From the NCBI GenBank assembly GCA_963932465.1, contig OZ010799.1:281424583-281488582 (forward strand): a stretch of 64,000 nucleotides of DNA, read 5' to 3'. A program made the translations under genes and the position numbers. Shown one piece after another: positions 1 through 10,454 of this stretch (its first letter is position 1; each line of letters begins with the position of its first letter). The notes beneath the pieces are model-generated. The model ran no database searches. It was not told where the DNA came from and saw only the letters and a program-made list of their open reading frames with translations. Source of the stretch: Maratus speciosus (Eukaryota; Arthropoda; Arachnida; Araneae; Salticidae).

Positions 1-423
1 AGTTCAACAATTATTGTTCGTAAACGAGAGATTTGTTTATCGCTAAAGGGTTAATCCTCTTCTGAGATTGCGGCAAAGTTATAGATCGGAAAATCTACTA
101 TGAACGATATTTATTAAAAATGTAAAGATGGCCATGGCCTCCAGAACTTGCCATGGTCCAGGGGGCCCCGGAAAACAACTATTCGTGTGGACAGGATGAC
201 CCTCATAAAAATGCCACTGCAAAATCCCGGGATTTTCGGAGTGAAAATATTGCTGAAATAAGTCGTTTAACGTGTCAAGATGCTTACGTGACGTATAACT
301 TTATGGAAGTGTCGGTGTTAAAATTCCCTTCATAAGTAAAACTAGTATGTTGTGGCCATCACAAAACTTTCTTCTATATAAATCACGTCAATTAAATCAT
401 TTAAATAGTACAAGAAATAACAA
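1..423. other. unassigned AT-rich sequence
   Basis: No gene or repeat boundary can be supported here. A 60-codon frame (153-335) starts in a stretch rich in CCATGG-like words but has no recognisable domain. Confidence 0.4.
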
Positions 424-1240
424 CGATTTAGCACCAATTCATATCAAAGTATATCTGAATTTGAAGTTGGATGAAAATTCGTGCATTATTTCTTGAGATA
501 GAGCTATAGCGGAAATTGTGTAAAATGTAGCATAGCAGCGCCACCTGTTGAGCGATTTACACCAAAAATAAACAGCACTAAATGATAACAAGGTATACCT
601 GAATCTGAAGTTTGTTGAAAATCCAAACGTTAGTTCTTGAGATAAAACTATTGCGGAAATCGCAAAAAATACAGCATAGCAGCGCCACCTGTTGAACTAT
701 TTACACCAAAAATTAAACAGCACTAATTTATACGTCAATTCATGTCAAGGACTAACTAAATCTGAAGGTTCATGAAAATACGTGCAATAGTTCTTGAGAT
801 GCTGCTCTTGAGGAAATAGTGAAAAATGCAGCACAGCAGCGCCACCTGTAGTGCGATTTACACCAAAAATTAAACAGCACTAATTTATATCAGGGACTAA
901 CTGAATCTGAAGTTTGATTAAAATTCGTACATTTTTTCTTAAGTTAGAGGTAATACGATAATCATGAATAATGCAGCATAGTAGCGCCACCTGTTTGGGC
1001 AATTTTCATAAAAAAGTAATCAGCACCAAACTATATCTTGGTCTAACTGAATCTGAAGTTTTATGAAAATCCGTGCAGTAGTTCTTGAGATATAGCTAAT
1101 GCAGAAATCGTGAAAAATGCCGCATAGCAGAGCCACCTGTTGGGCGATTTTCACCAAAAACTAATCAGGTCCAGTTTATATCAAGGTCTAACTAAATATA
1201 AAGCTTTGTGAAATTCTGTGCCTTAGTTCTTGAGACAGAG
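424..1240 (+). repeat. tandem array, ~145-157 bp unit, five copies
   Basis: The marker GCGCCACCTG recurs at about 538, 682, 839, 984 and (as GAGCCACCTG) 1130, giving spacings of 144-157 bp. Each unit also carries TTCTTGAGATA-like and TTTACACCAAAAA-like segments. The copies have drifted by substitutions and small indels, so the array is old. A single diverged unit in reverse orientation lies in the palindrome loop near 52,490-52,650. It is not coding. Confidence 0.85.
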
Positions 1241-1734
1241 TGCCCACAAAAGTTTGGTCACATACAGACTCACATAGTGACAGAGTGACAGACAGACTCA
1301 TTTTCTAAAAAACATCAAATCGTGTTCTGGGCATTCAAAAACGTATAAATCCGTCAAAAACCGGAAGTCGAAAATTTTCACGAATCCAATACTTTCTTCT
1401 TGTAAAGATAGAAGAAAATAAAAAGAAAAAATCAGCCGGTCCGACTGGCGTTTGCCAAGGAACACAAAGACTGATTAAGTGAAAACTGGAAAAAAGTACT
1501 ATTTTCCAATCAATTGAAATTCAATCTTTTTGGGAGTGATGACAGTAAAGTTACAAGTACTAGAAAAAACCGGGTTTAAACCTGGAAACAAACCGGATTT
1601 TTTAGAATAAACCAGGTTTTTTGAGAATAAACCAGGTATTTTGGGAATAAACCGGGTCTAATGTAAATAAACCCGAGATTAAACTGTTTTTTGCAACCCT
1701 ACATCGCAGACACTACATCCGATGACCTAAAAAC
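1241..1734. repeat. array flank with GACAGA run and ~26-bp degenerate minisatellite
   Basis: A GACAGAGTGACAGACAGACT stretch lies at 1278-1298. From 1568 to 1685 the word AATAAACC[A/G]GGT repeats four to five times at about 26-bp spacing. The rest is unassigned. Confidence 0.55.
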
Positions 1735-1991
1735 AAAAGATATGATTCGAGACATGTTACTCCTACAATGAAGCATGGTGCAGGACACGTTATGCTGTGG
1801 GGTGCATTTTCTGGAAAAGTTGTTGGTTTAGTTGAAATTCGCGGCAAGATGAATTGTGCAATACATAAGGATATCTTGCAAGATCATTTGCTACCTTATT
1901 GAAGGAAAAATTTGGTCGCATCTAATTGTTTCAGCATGGCAACGAACCAAAGCATACATGCAAGCAGCAAGCAGTCAAGCAATGGCTTTAG

Positions 1992-2029
<38 letters not shown>

Positions 2030-2546
2030 AAAAAAAAAAAACGCTTTTGAATTAGCCAGCCCAATCACCCTATCTGAATCCAATAGAAAAGCTCTGGAAT
2101 GAACTTGACAAAGATGTGCGAAACTATAAATATTCCAATTCAGCAGAATGTTACCCAAAATTGCGAGATTCCAAAAAACTTACCACTTACTTATAGACGA
2201 TCTTCAACTGTTCATTGAATCAATGTCACGTGGCTGCACAGCAATACTTATTGCTAAATGTATGACGACAAAATACTAATTGTAAATGTTGTTGATCACA
2301 GTTATTTTCTATTATAACACAATTTTATTCCAAACTTGCTAAGATGGCCAGAAACCTGTGAGAACATGCGTTATACATTGCAATTTTGTTTGTTAAATTT
2401 ATTGATTTTTTGTTTTTCCATAAATAAGTTCTTAACTATTATGTCAATAAATGTATAAGTATCACTTTGAGATTCCTCTTCATATGGATATAATTACAAA
2501 TTAAAGGAAAATTTTAAACTGGCTGGAAACTTTTGACCGCCACTGT
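1735..2546 (+). pseudogene. Tc1-like transposase remnant with 3' inverted repeat
   Basis: Translating in shifting frames gives classic Tc1/mariner DDE-transposase blocks. VTPTMKHGAGHVMLWGAFSG starts near 1756, followed by the KMNCAIHKDILQDHLLP segment. Next comes QHGNEPKHT (near 1932), which corresponds to the family block QQDNDPKH. SPYLNPIEKLWNEL (near 2068) corresponds to the block SPDLNPIENLW, which carries the last acidic catalytic residue. Stops and frameshifts break the frame, the middle catalytic Asp is replaced by Gly, and a (CA)n/poly(A) tract is inserted at about 1990-2040. The N-terminal DNA-binding domain and the 5' end are missing. ACTTTTGACCGCCACTGT at 2529-2546 is a typical Tc1 terminus. 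This is a dead, 5'-truncated copy. Confidence 0.85.
1990..2041 (+). repeat. (CA)n and poly(A) microsatellite inside Tc1 remnant
   Basis: An uninterrupted CA run followed by about 17 A, lying between the middle and last catalytic blocks of the decayed transposase. Confidence 0.9.
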
Positions 2547-3291
2547 TTAAATTATGAGAAATAATTTAAACACTTGATCCTTATGACTAAGGTGTAACCT
2601 TAATCATAAGGATACACCTAGTTTCAACAGTGATGTTTAGTGTTCTTAAAAAGTTTTACTGATACACCCAATTAAATATTCGAAATATAAAAGTGGGTGT
2701 AGAATTCTCGATTTTAAACACCTATAAATGCAATACAATGCTTAAAATTAATGTCCTTTTTTTCGTCTCGTTGTAATTGGAGTTGAGAATGCATTTAAAA
2801 TGCAGACGATACCAACAAATGTATTTAAAATTTATAGAAAAAGTTTTATGTTTCATTTTAAAGCTAACATCCTAAATAAAGTTTTCCCATTTCTTCATTC
2901 TTTTTCTTAAATCTTTTAAAATCTATGTTTTGCAGAATCCAAAATATAAAATTATGTACAAGATAAATCTAGAAAAATGGGATTTTCTTTACAGTTGAAA
3001 GCATTGAAATACGGTGTTTGAAATTAACGTTCTTTTTTCTTTTTAAAAGAGATACAAAAATTGCAATATAGTATTTAAAATTTATAGAGATATATATTTT
3101 CGGTCCCTTTGGAACTAAAACGAATGACTTTTTTTCTATTTCTATTGCTTATAACTTTTAAAATCTATGTTTTACATGAATAGAAATAAAACATATGTGT
3201 AAACAATGCCTAGACAATAAGAAAATGACTAAAATAGGAATGCATTTTTTAAAAAAAAATTATTGCGCTCTTTAACATTTATCTATACTAA
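2547..3291. repeat. AT-rich spacer with hairpin and ~250-bp degenerate direct repeat
   Basis: An inverted repeat (2578-2592 with 2598-2612, 14 of 15 pairs, 5-base loop) would fold into a tight hairpin. Two related stretches, 2819-2940 and 3069-3183, both run from GTATTTAAAATTTATAGA to TTTTAAAATCTATGTTTT. No gene. Confidence 0.5.
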
Positions 3292-3329
3292 TCTATACTA
3301 ATATTATAAAGAGGTAAAAATTGTTTATT

Positions 3330-5690
3330 TGTAGGAGGTAAGCTCTAGAACTACTGAACTGATTTCAAAAGTAATGGTATCAAAATGATAGTGTTAGTTC
3401 AACTTAGAACATAGGCTATATCTTATGTACATGCCACTGGCCAAAAGGGGTGCAGGAGCAAAAAACGTTCTAAAAATGCGATTTTTGTGTTACTGAAGGA
3501 CATAGAAACATGAAATTTGGAATGGTAGTTACTTATAAGATACTAATGATCTCTAAGGACATTTGTTAAAAAAATCGAAATTAAAAAGGAGTGAAAATGC
3601 GCGAAAACTGTTCTAAAAAACGTTCTAAATGGCGATTTTTACGCAATTTCATTAAGTACCAAACCGATTTCAAAAATAATGGTGTCAAAATGATGGTGAC
3701 AACCCTTGCTCCAACATAGGCTACATTTTATATCAGTGCCACTACCCCTAAAGCGGATGCAGGAGAAAAAAACGTTCGAAATTGCAATTTTTGTGTTTCT
3801 GAAGGGTTGGGCATGGAATTTGGTATAGTAGTTACTTATTAGATATAAGTGATCTCTAAGAAAATTTCTTAAAATTCAAAATTTAAAAGTGGTGAAAATA
3901 CGCAAAATTAGTTCTAAAATCGTTCTAAATGGCGATTTTTACGCAATCTCAAGAAGTACCAAACCGATTTCAAAATTAATGGTGTCAAAATGATGGTGAT
4001 ATCCCTTGCTCCAATATAGTCTACATTTTATGTCGGTACCACTAGCCCTAAAGGGGGTGCAGGAGCAAAAAAAAAAAGGTTCGAAATTGCGATTTTTGTG
4101 TTGCTGAAGGGCTCAGATGGAATTAGGAATGGTAGTTACTTGTAAGTCATAAATGATCTTTAAGAACATTTCTTAAAAAATTCGAAATTTAAAAAGGGTG
4201 AAAATGAGGGAAAAGACGTCTAAAAAACGATCTAAATGGCGATTTCTACGCAATCTTAGAAAGTACCCAATCTATTTCAAAATTAATGGTTGTAAATTGA
4301 CGATGACAGCCCTTGCTCCAACATAGGCTCTATTTCATGTCGGTGTCACTACCACACGGGAGTTGCAGAAGCAAAAAATCCTCTAAATTGCGATATTTTA
4401 GTTACTAAAGGGCCTAGAATCCTCAAAATTAGGCTGGACAGTTATTTATATGATGCAAAAGATCTCTAAAAACATTTCCTAAAAAATCGAAATTTAAAAG
4501 GGATGAAAATGAGCGAAAATACTTCTAAAAAAACTTTCTAAATTGCGATTTCTACGCAATCTCAGGAAGTACCCAACCGATTTAAAAAATAATAGTGCGA
4601 AAACGATGGAGACAGCCCTCGCTCCAACATAGTCTGTATTTCATGTTGGTTCCACTACCCTAAAGGGGCTGAAGGAGCAAAAAGCGATCTAAATTGCGTT
4701 TTTTTTTTTTTTTTTTTTTTTTTTGTAATATTGCAGGGGCTAGCAACTTGAAACTAGGCATGGTAGTTACTTATAAGGTATAAATGATCTCTAAGAACAT
4801 TTAAATAATTCTTAAATAATTCGAAATTTAAAAGGGGTGAAATAGATCGAAAAACATTCTAAAAAACGTTCTAAATTGCGATTTCTACGCAATCTCAGAA
4901 AATACCCAACCGATTTCAAAAGTAATGGTTGGAAATTGATGATGGCAGCCCTTGCTCCAATATAGGATCTATTTCATGTCGGCGTCACTACCACCTTGCG
5001 GTTGCATTTTAAAAAACGTTCTAAATTGTGACTTTTGTGATACTGAAGGGGCTAGCAACTTGAAATTTGGCATGGTAATTACTTCAAAGATTCAAATGCT
5101 TTCTAAGAATTGTCCAAAGAAAATTCCAAATTTAAAAGGATGAAGAGAGCGAAAAGTGTTCTATAAGCGTTCTAAATTACGATTTTTATGTTATCATATG
5201 AAATAGGAAACCGATTTCAAACATAATGGTTGCAAATTGATGGTGATAGAACCTGCTCAAACATAAGTTATATTTTATGTCGAGGGTTGCAGGAGCAAAA
5301 ATCTTTCTAAATTGTGATTTCTGCTGTACTGAAGGGGCTACAAACTTTAAATATATCACGGTAATTATTTATAAAATATAAATGTCCTCTAAGAACAGTT
5401 GAAAATAAATTCGAAATTAAAAAGGGGTAAAGCGAAAGGATGGAGCGAGAAGCATTCTAAATGTGTCCTAAATTACGATTTCTATGGAATCTCAGGAAAT
5501 AATAAACCGATTACAGAAGTTATTGGTTGCAAATCAAGAGTTATAGTCCCTGATCTTATATAGGCTATATTTATGTCGGTGTCACTACCACCTGGTTAGC
5601 AGGAATAACAAGAAACCCTTTAAAAACATCTAAATTCTGTTTTCTATAAATATTTGGAAATACCAACCGATTTCAAGGTTAATGTTGGCA
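3330..5690 (+). repeat. Helitron internal tandem array, ~300-bp unit, nine copies
   Basis: The segment CGATTTCAAAA.TAATGG recurs near 3361, 3666, 3966, 4273, 4579, 4912, 5213, 5508 and 5669. Spacing is about 295-307 bp, except 333 where a poly(T) run (about 4698-4722) expanded, and 161 in the last, truncated unit. Each unit also has a GTTCTAAATTGCGATTTTT-like segment and a GCAGGAGCAAAAA-like segment. Strong divergence shows an old array. Confidence 0.85.
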
Positions 5691-5696
5691 AATTAA

Positions 5697-6208
5697 CCCT
5701 TAAATGTCTGGTGTTGCTTTTCGGCAACATACCCAAATTAGGGTTTTAAATACTATTAAAATAATATTGAAGCTATAACGCCTAATGTTGCCAATAAAAT
5801 ACATTCTGAAAATTTTATTAAATCGATTTTCAACATGTAAATGGCAACACTTGTGCTGTTTAAGAATAAAGATATATTTCTTTTTTCAATTACTGCTACA
5901 TATTCTTTTTGTTTTGTTTGGATGTTTGCGAAATACCCTATTTTGTTCTGCAGTGAGCAAGTGAAATTTATTTCTTTTTATATAGTTCCTAAAATTCTTG
6001 TGTGTTTAACATTATAGAATTTTATCAAGTAAAATTATTTTTCCAATTAAAGAGCAGTATTGCGGAATAGTAACAAGCAGTTTTTTAGCCGTAAACAATA
6101 CTTAAAACAAAATATGATTTTTTTAAGTATTTTTCCCATGATTTATTTAAAAAATGAAAGCCGAAAAACATTATTACAATGATTTTTGAAAAATCAGGCA
6201 TTTAAGGG
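5697..6208. mobile_element. TTAA-target MITE (piggyBac-like) inside the Helitron
   Basis: TTAA at 5693-5696 and 6209-6212 flanks a 512-bp sequence whose ends read CCCTTAAATGTCTG and, inverted, CCCTTAAATGCCTG. A TTAA duplication and CCC-start ends are the piggyBac signature. There is no transposase frame. The insertion is younger than the last tandem unit, which it cuts. Confidence 0.8.
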
Positions 6209-6884
6209 TTAAAGGTAATAAATAGTCTCTGTTTCAACATTTTTCAAGACATTCTATTTCAACTCTGTTTCGGCATTTTATGTTGGTTGTACTAACACCA
6301 GAGAGATGGTAGACTGTTAGACAAGAAGCTTGGAATTTGACATGATGGTTAATTTCAAGACGTAAATGTGTTAAAATGGTTTCTGAAAAAATCAAATCTT
6401 TAAATGAATACTGAAATGAGCGTATGAAATGAGCATAAAAGTCTCAAAATACTTTCTAAATTATCATTTCATTAGAATTAGTTTTAGTTCTTATTAATTA
6501 AAATCTCATTTCTGTCTATTGCTCTTTTATAATGAAGTTTAGTGAAACTGTGACTTAATTTGTATTTTTTAAATTATTTCAAAAAGTTTTCTTCAAATAA
6601 AAAATAGTCATACAAATATCACTTATTTCAACTATTATGCGAGCAAAACCGCGGCGTTTGCTAGTTTACCGTATATTTCCGTGTATAAGCCGATAATTTT
6701 TACCATTTCTTTGGCTCATAGTGGAGGGGTTTGCTTCTAAAAGAAATTTAAAAAATTTCTAAAACTGACATTCAAAAAGAAAATAAATATAAAAAAACGT
6801 ATAAAAATACTTAGAAATTTCTAAAAATACTTCAATTCTCCATTCTTTTACAATAAAAAATTCAACAATCATCATTCACTATAA

Positions 6885-7250
6885 CTAAGTCATTATTAGA
6901 ATTTCAAACAACTCCTTAAAATCACTTTCTTTCATTAGAACATCAGGATGAATATCGTCAGTGTCTAATTCGCAATCATTTTGAAAAATGGCACCATCCT
7001 CAGTTCCATCCATTTCATTATTGATGAAACATTTTTTTTTCAAAGATCGGACTATTATTTCTTGTGGTAATTCAAGCCAAGATTCTTTCAACGATTAAGA
7101 GATAGTGACGATGTCAGCTTTCTTTTTTTTTAATTCCGCCATTTGTCACAGCTGCATCCCCAGATGGCATACATGCTGTACATTTCGAACGGAGATCGTC
7201 TTTAAACAGCTTATTTAGAGAAAATGTCCAACGAAATACAACTAAGTATA
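6885..7250 (-). pseudogene. Tigger/pogo transposase C-terminal remnant
   Basis: The minus strand from 7250 downward gives LDIFSLNKLFKDDLR, then SGDAAVTNGGIKKKK, then SLKESWLELPQEIIVRSLKK and INNEMDGTEDGAIF. This matches the end of DDE_1 (pogo/Tigger, CENP-B-related) transposases, whose usual blocks are QPLDVxxNKxFK, a W..I..E.I..SFKKCGI segment and DGTEDD. A frameshift at a run of A (near 7120-7135) and a stop near 7095 separate the two halves. The catalytic core and DNA-binding domain are absent because a later element inserted at 7251. The protein ends in an acidic tail typical of the family. Non-functional. Confidence 0.75.
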
Positions 7251-7894
7251 AGGTTAGTTGGGGCAACTGGGCCATGATTTTATAACGTGACTCTGGAGCT
7301 TCTGGCAATTCAGTTTCAAAAAACTAATGTTCATTTGAATTAAAGTCTGAACTTTTGTAAATGTGTTCAGTTAGATTCCCTCTATCAGACAGAAATGATC
7401 AAAATTACATTTCAATATTTAAAAATATACAAATATGCATATTTAATCTTTCTTTCCTCGTGGGCCCAGTTGCCCCATAAAAATGGGGTAAGGGGACCAG
7501 GGGTCTATGTTCCACACGCGTTTATTTTTTTTCATATGAAATATCAAGTCCTGTTTGAAAAAGTGTAAACAACTTAAAAATTTTTAAACCAGGCAGATCA
7601 TGTAAATTATATGAAAATAAAGAGCGTTGTAAGAGAAAGTTTCGCTGTCAATGTGTCTAAAAAAGCACAAAAAGTGAAAACATTATATTTGTTTATACCA
7701 AAAACTTAAAAATTAAGTAAGTACTGATGCACTTTAGTATAGGTAATAAGTATAAAATTCACATGGGTATTTTAAGGAAAAAATAAAAATAGCAAGAAAA
7801 TCTATGAACAAACGGCTATGTAAGTACTTAAGTACTTAATCTGTAAATTATTTGAAAACAACGTTTAAACACACAATAAAAACAAGCAGATTTG

Positions 7895-7938
7895 ACCATA
7901 CGTATACGTTTCGTGAGTACTAGGACTCACATCCTCAG
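7895..7938 (-). ncRNA. hammerhead-ribozyme-like motif, left Penelope copy
   Basis: Same motif as in the right copy, read on the minus strand. The only visible change is in the helix III loop (TATA instead of TAAA), so the stem is kept and the variation falls in a loop. Confidence 0.5.
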
Positions 7939-8053
7939 TGTAAAAACTATAAAAACTTTAAAAACAATATCCCCCCAACTACATGTACGGTGAAAAAACC
8001 CAAATGTCAAAACATGATACCAAAAGACCATCAAGTTCTAACAGCCAATGAAA

Positions 8054-8380
8054 TTAATGCGGAAGTGAAGTGTCGTGACACAACAAATCCATCCAGAAAG
8101 TTGAGATGTATGGTGCACTAGATAAATTATTAACCAAGGAGTCTTTAAATTTATGGATATGAATAGCCTCAAAAAAGTCTAAATCCAGAGGAGTAATGCA
8201 TTTCTTGATAATGGTAGCTGAGTCAAAATTAAAATTATGTCCCTCCCCGCAGCAATGAGAGGCGATAGAGGATTTCTGTAATTCTTTTTTCTTTACATAG
8301 TTTCTGTGTTCATTGATTCTGTAACGGAGTTTTCGTTTAGTTTGTCCAATGTAGGACAAACCACATTGGCATTGAATGTT
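8054..8380 (-). pseudogene. Penelope-like GIY-YIG endonuclease fragment (left copy)
   Basis: The frame reads QCQCGLSYIGQTKRKLRYR, then INEHRNYVKK, SSIASHCCGEGHNFNFDSAT and DLDFFEAIHIHK, with a stop at 8054. These are the hallmarks of the Penelope-like GIY-YIG domain: the S-Y-I-G-Q-T module, the Arg after it, the A.H....GH.F block and the Glu of FEAIHI. In complete elements this domain follows the reverse transcriptase and nicks DNA at insertion. Here the protein starts inside the junction, so the RT part is absent. The frame is intact but cannot act alone. Confidence 0.85.
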
Positions 8381-8406
8381 TTGGGGCATTGGCATTGAAT
8401 GTGAAT

Positions 8407-8733
8407 GGCATTCAATGCCAATGTGGTTTGTCCTACATTGGACAAACTAAACGAAAACTCCGTTACAGAAACAATGAACACAGAAACTATGTAAAGAAAA
8501 AAGAATTACAGAAATCCTCTATCGCCTCTCATTGCTGCGGGGAGGGACATATTTTTAATTTTGACTCAGCTACCATTATCAAGAAATGCATTACTCCTCA
8601 GGATTTAGACTTTTTTGAGGCTATTCATATCCATAAATGTAAAGACTCCTTGGTTAATAATTTATCTAGTGCACCATACATCTCAACTTTCTGGATGGAT
8701 TTGTTGTGTCACGACACTTCACTTCCGCATTAA
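8407..8733 (+). pseudogene. Penelope-like GIY-YIG endonuclease fragment (right copy)
   Basis: Mirror copy of the left fragment, with about five residue changes (for example RNNEH for RINEH, GHIFNF for GHNFNF, ITPQDL for ITPLDL, HKCKD for HKFKD). The GIY-YIG motifs, the His block and the FEAIHI Glu are kept. A stop follows at 8731-8733, then a 3' region ending in a hammerhead-like motif. No reverse transcriptase frame precedes it. The mostly neutral-looking changes point to recent insertion rather than selection. Confidence 0.85.
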
Positions 8734-8848
8734 TTTCATTGGCTGTTAGAACTTGATGGTCTTTTGGTATCATGTTTTGACATTTGGGTTTTTTCACCGT
8801 ACATGTAGTTGGGGGGATATTGTTTTTAAAGTTTTTATAGTTTTTACA

Positions 8849-8892
8849 CTGAGGATGTGAGTCCTAGTACTCACGAAACGTAAACGTATGGT
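8849..8892 (+). ncRNA. hammerhead-ribozyme-like motif of Penelope-like element
   Basis: CTGAGGA is followed by a hairpin GTGAGT-CCTAGT-ACTCAC, then GAAA, then ACG-TAAA-CGT and A. This follows the hammerhead order CUGANGA, helix II, GAAA, helix III, UH cleavage site. Deviations: one extra base between CUGANGA and helix II, and helix I looks weak. Penelope-like elements are known to carry hammerhead motifs. Confidence 0.5.
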
Positions 8893-9907
8893 CAAATCTG
8901 CTTGTTTTTATTGTGTGTTTAAACGTTGTTTTCAAATAACTTATATTTTCACACAAGTTCTGTACTTATTACTTAATCTGTATCCAGGGCGCGCATTATA
9001 TAGGGAAAATTTTATTGTTACTACCAGAACCCTTGAAGAACTACCTTCATGACCATTTTATTTAACATATAATAAAGAGAGGCGCTATGAAGATATTATT
9101 TTCAAAATAGTGGTAGGACCAATAAAAGATTCTCTATAGTATACGACCCTTGTATATCGTACAATTTCAAGGTTTGTCTATCTTGCTTTCAGGAGCAAGG
9201 CACTTGCATTCGTAAAATGTTGAAATAATTTAATGACACCAGTATTTACAAGAGAATCTATTTGAAATCAAGTAAAAGTATATTTTTGCGTACTTAATAA
9301 ACGTAAAATTTTCATTATAAAGTTCCGATGCCAATGTGGCAATTAGGAATTAAAATTATGTGATGTCATAACGGCATCACCGACTTTCAAGGGGTCAAGA
9401 CATTTGGTTTGATACCACCAAATATGCTTTTTTAAATTTTTATTACGTAATTTTAATATGGTATTCTATAATTTTCTTTATTATGTGCAAAAAACAATGA
9501 AGAAATTTACTTCCCGTAGTAAGAGAAACTAAAAAAAATATTTATAACTATTGGAGTAACTGGATCCAGCATGGTCCAGTTACCCCGGATGCATGTCCCA
9601 ATTGCCCTATTCTTGAAAAATTTATGGGATAACTGGACACCGGGCTTACATTTGAAACTGGAAGTAAATATGTATAGATTCCTAATAGTATTAATGTAGT
9701 TATATGCCTAATCTTAAAAAAAAAAGATTGTTTAATAAAAGTACTTACCGTATTTTTTAAAAAAGCCGTGGAAGTTCAACCAAATGGGCGTTGTTTTTAA
9801 AAAAAGAATCCTAAATTTTTGACAAACTATCAAAGCAAAGTGAGATTTATGATTGAGTTAACACACGTTGTTTTAGGGAGTAGAGATTAAGGTGCATTGT
9901 TCACAAA

Positions 9908-10097
9908 CAGTGTTGCCAGTGGGCTACATTTTTTAAATTCAGATTTCTTGACTGCCACCACTATTTTGAAACAGTAAAATTATCTTTGTTTTCACCATAA
10001 TTAATATGTAATTAAATAAGGCGCATTTTACAATTTCATAAAAGTGGTGCCAATCAAGAATCTGAATTTTAAAAAAGTAGCTCATCTGGCAGCACTG
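9908..10097. mobile_element. hAT MITE, 190 bp
   Basis: Ends CAGTGTTGCCAG and, inverted, CAGTGCTGCCAG, flanked by a perfect 8-bp duplication TTCACAAA (9900-9907, 10098-10105). CAGTG ends and an 8-bp duplication define hAT elements. No coding sequence. Confidence 0.9.
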
Positions 10098-10193
10098 TTC
10101 ACAAAAGCTAAAACTTGAAAAACATCAAGAGTTTTTTATGAAAAAGCCTACGGCCCAGTTACCTCGTGGGCCCAGTTACCCCAACTAACCTTA

Positions 10194-10454
10194 TTTCTCA
10201 CCGCGCAAAAACAGAATAGGAAATATCAATAATTTTAGAGAGCGCATTTTCTTTAATTTATCTTTTCTATAATTTTTTCTTCACTGAATTCTTCATTATC
10301 TTTTTTTAGGTAGATTTCGTATGAAATACTACCTATTACATCCTCCCCTATGTTGGAATTTCTGAAAATTTTTTGCAGATCTACACCGATCATGACCCCT
10401 AGAATCCAAAACCACCCTCTGTAAAAACTTTATATATAAATATACATATATATA
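10194..10454. other. AT-rich remainder of host element with TA microsatellite
   Basis: Sequence between the 2.9-kb TA element and the LTR-like repeat, ending in an alternating TA tract (about 10,430-10,455). No feature recognised. Confidence 0.4.

Larger units (their letters stand above)
3292..6664 (+). mobile_element. non-autonomous Helitron
   Basis: The 5' end reads TCTATACTAATATTATAAAG, a typical animal Helitron start, and is preceded by A. The 3' end at 6661-6664 is CTAG followed by T, and just before it is a short GC-rich hairpin (GCAAA...CCGCGG...TTTGC, 6643-6661). Helitrons insert between A and T without target duplication, which fits both ends. No Rep or helicase frame exists. The interior is mostly a tandem array plus one inserted TTAA element. 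The 10-base word ATCTATACTA is doubled at the 5' end (3281-3300). Family assignment rests on the termini only. Confidence 0.75.
7846..8941. mobile_element. head-to-head pair of 5'-truncated Penelope-like elements
   Basis: Two near-identical ~533-bp arms (7846-8378 minus, 8409-8941 plus) meet around a 30-bp centre that repeats GGCATTGAATG. Each arm encodes the GIY-YIG endonuclease end of a Penelope-like element, then ~200 bp of 3' sequence. Reverse transcriptase is missing from both. Inverted, 5'-truncated partial copies are a known product of Penelope-like insertion. Confidence 0.8.
7251..10191. mobile_element. TA-target non-autonomous DNA element, 2.9 kb
   Basis: Ends read AGGTTAGTTGGGGCAACT (left) and, inverted, AGGTTAGTTGGGGTAACT (right), with TA on both sides (7249-7250, 10192-10193). 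More CCCAGTTGCCCC-like or CCCAGTTACCCC-like words occur as subterminal repeats near 7466, 9575 and 10150. A TA target suggests the Tc1/mariner/pogo group, but no transposase is visible. It interrupts the Tigger remnant and itself carries the Penelope pair and a hAT MITE. Confidence 0.75.
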
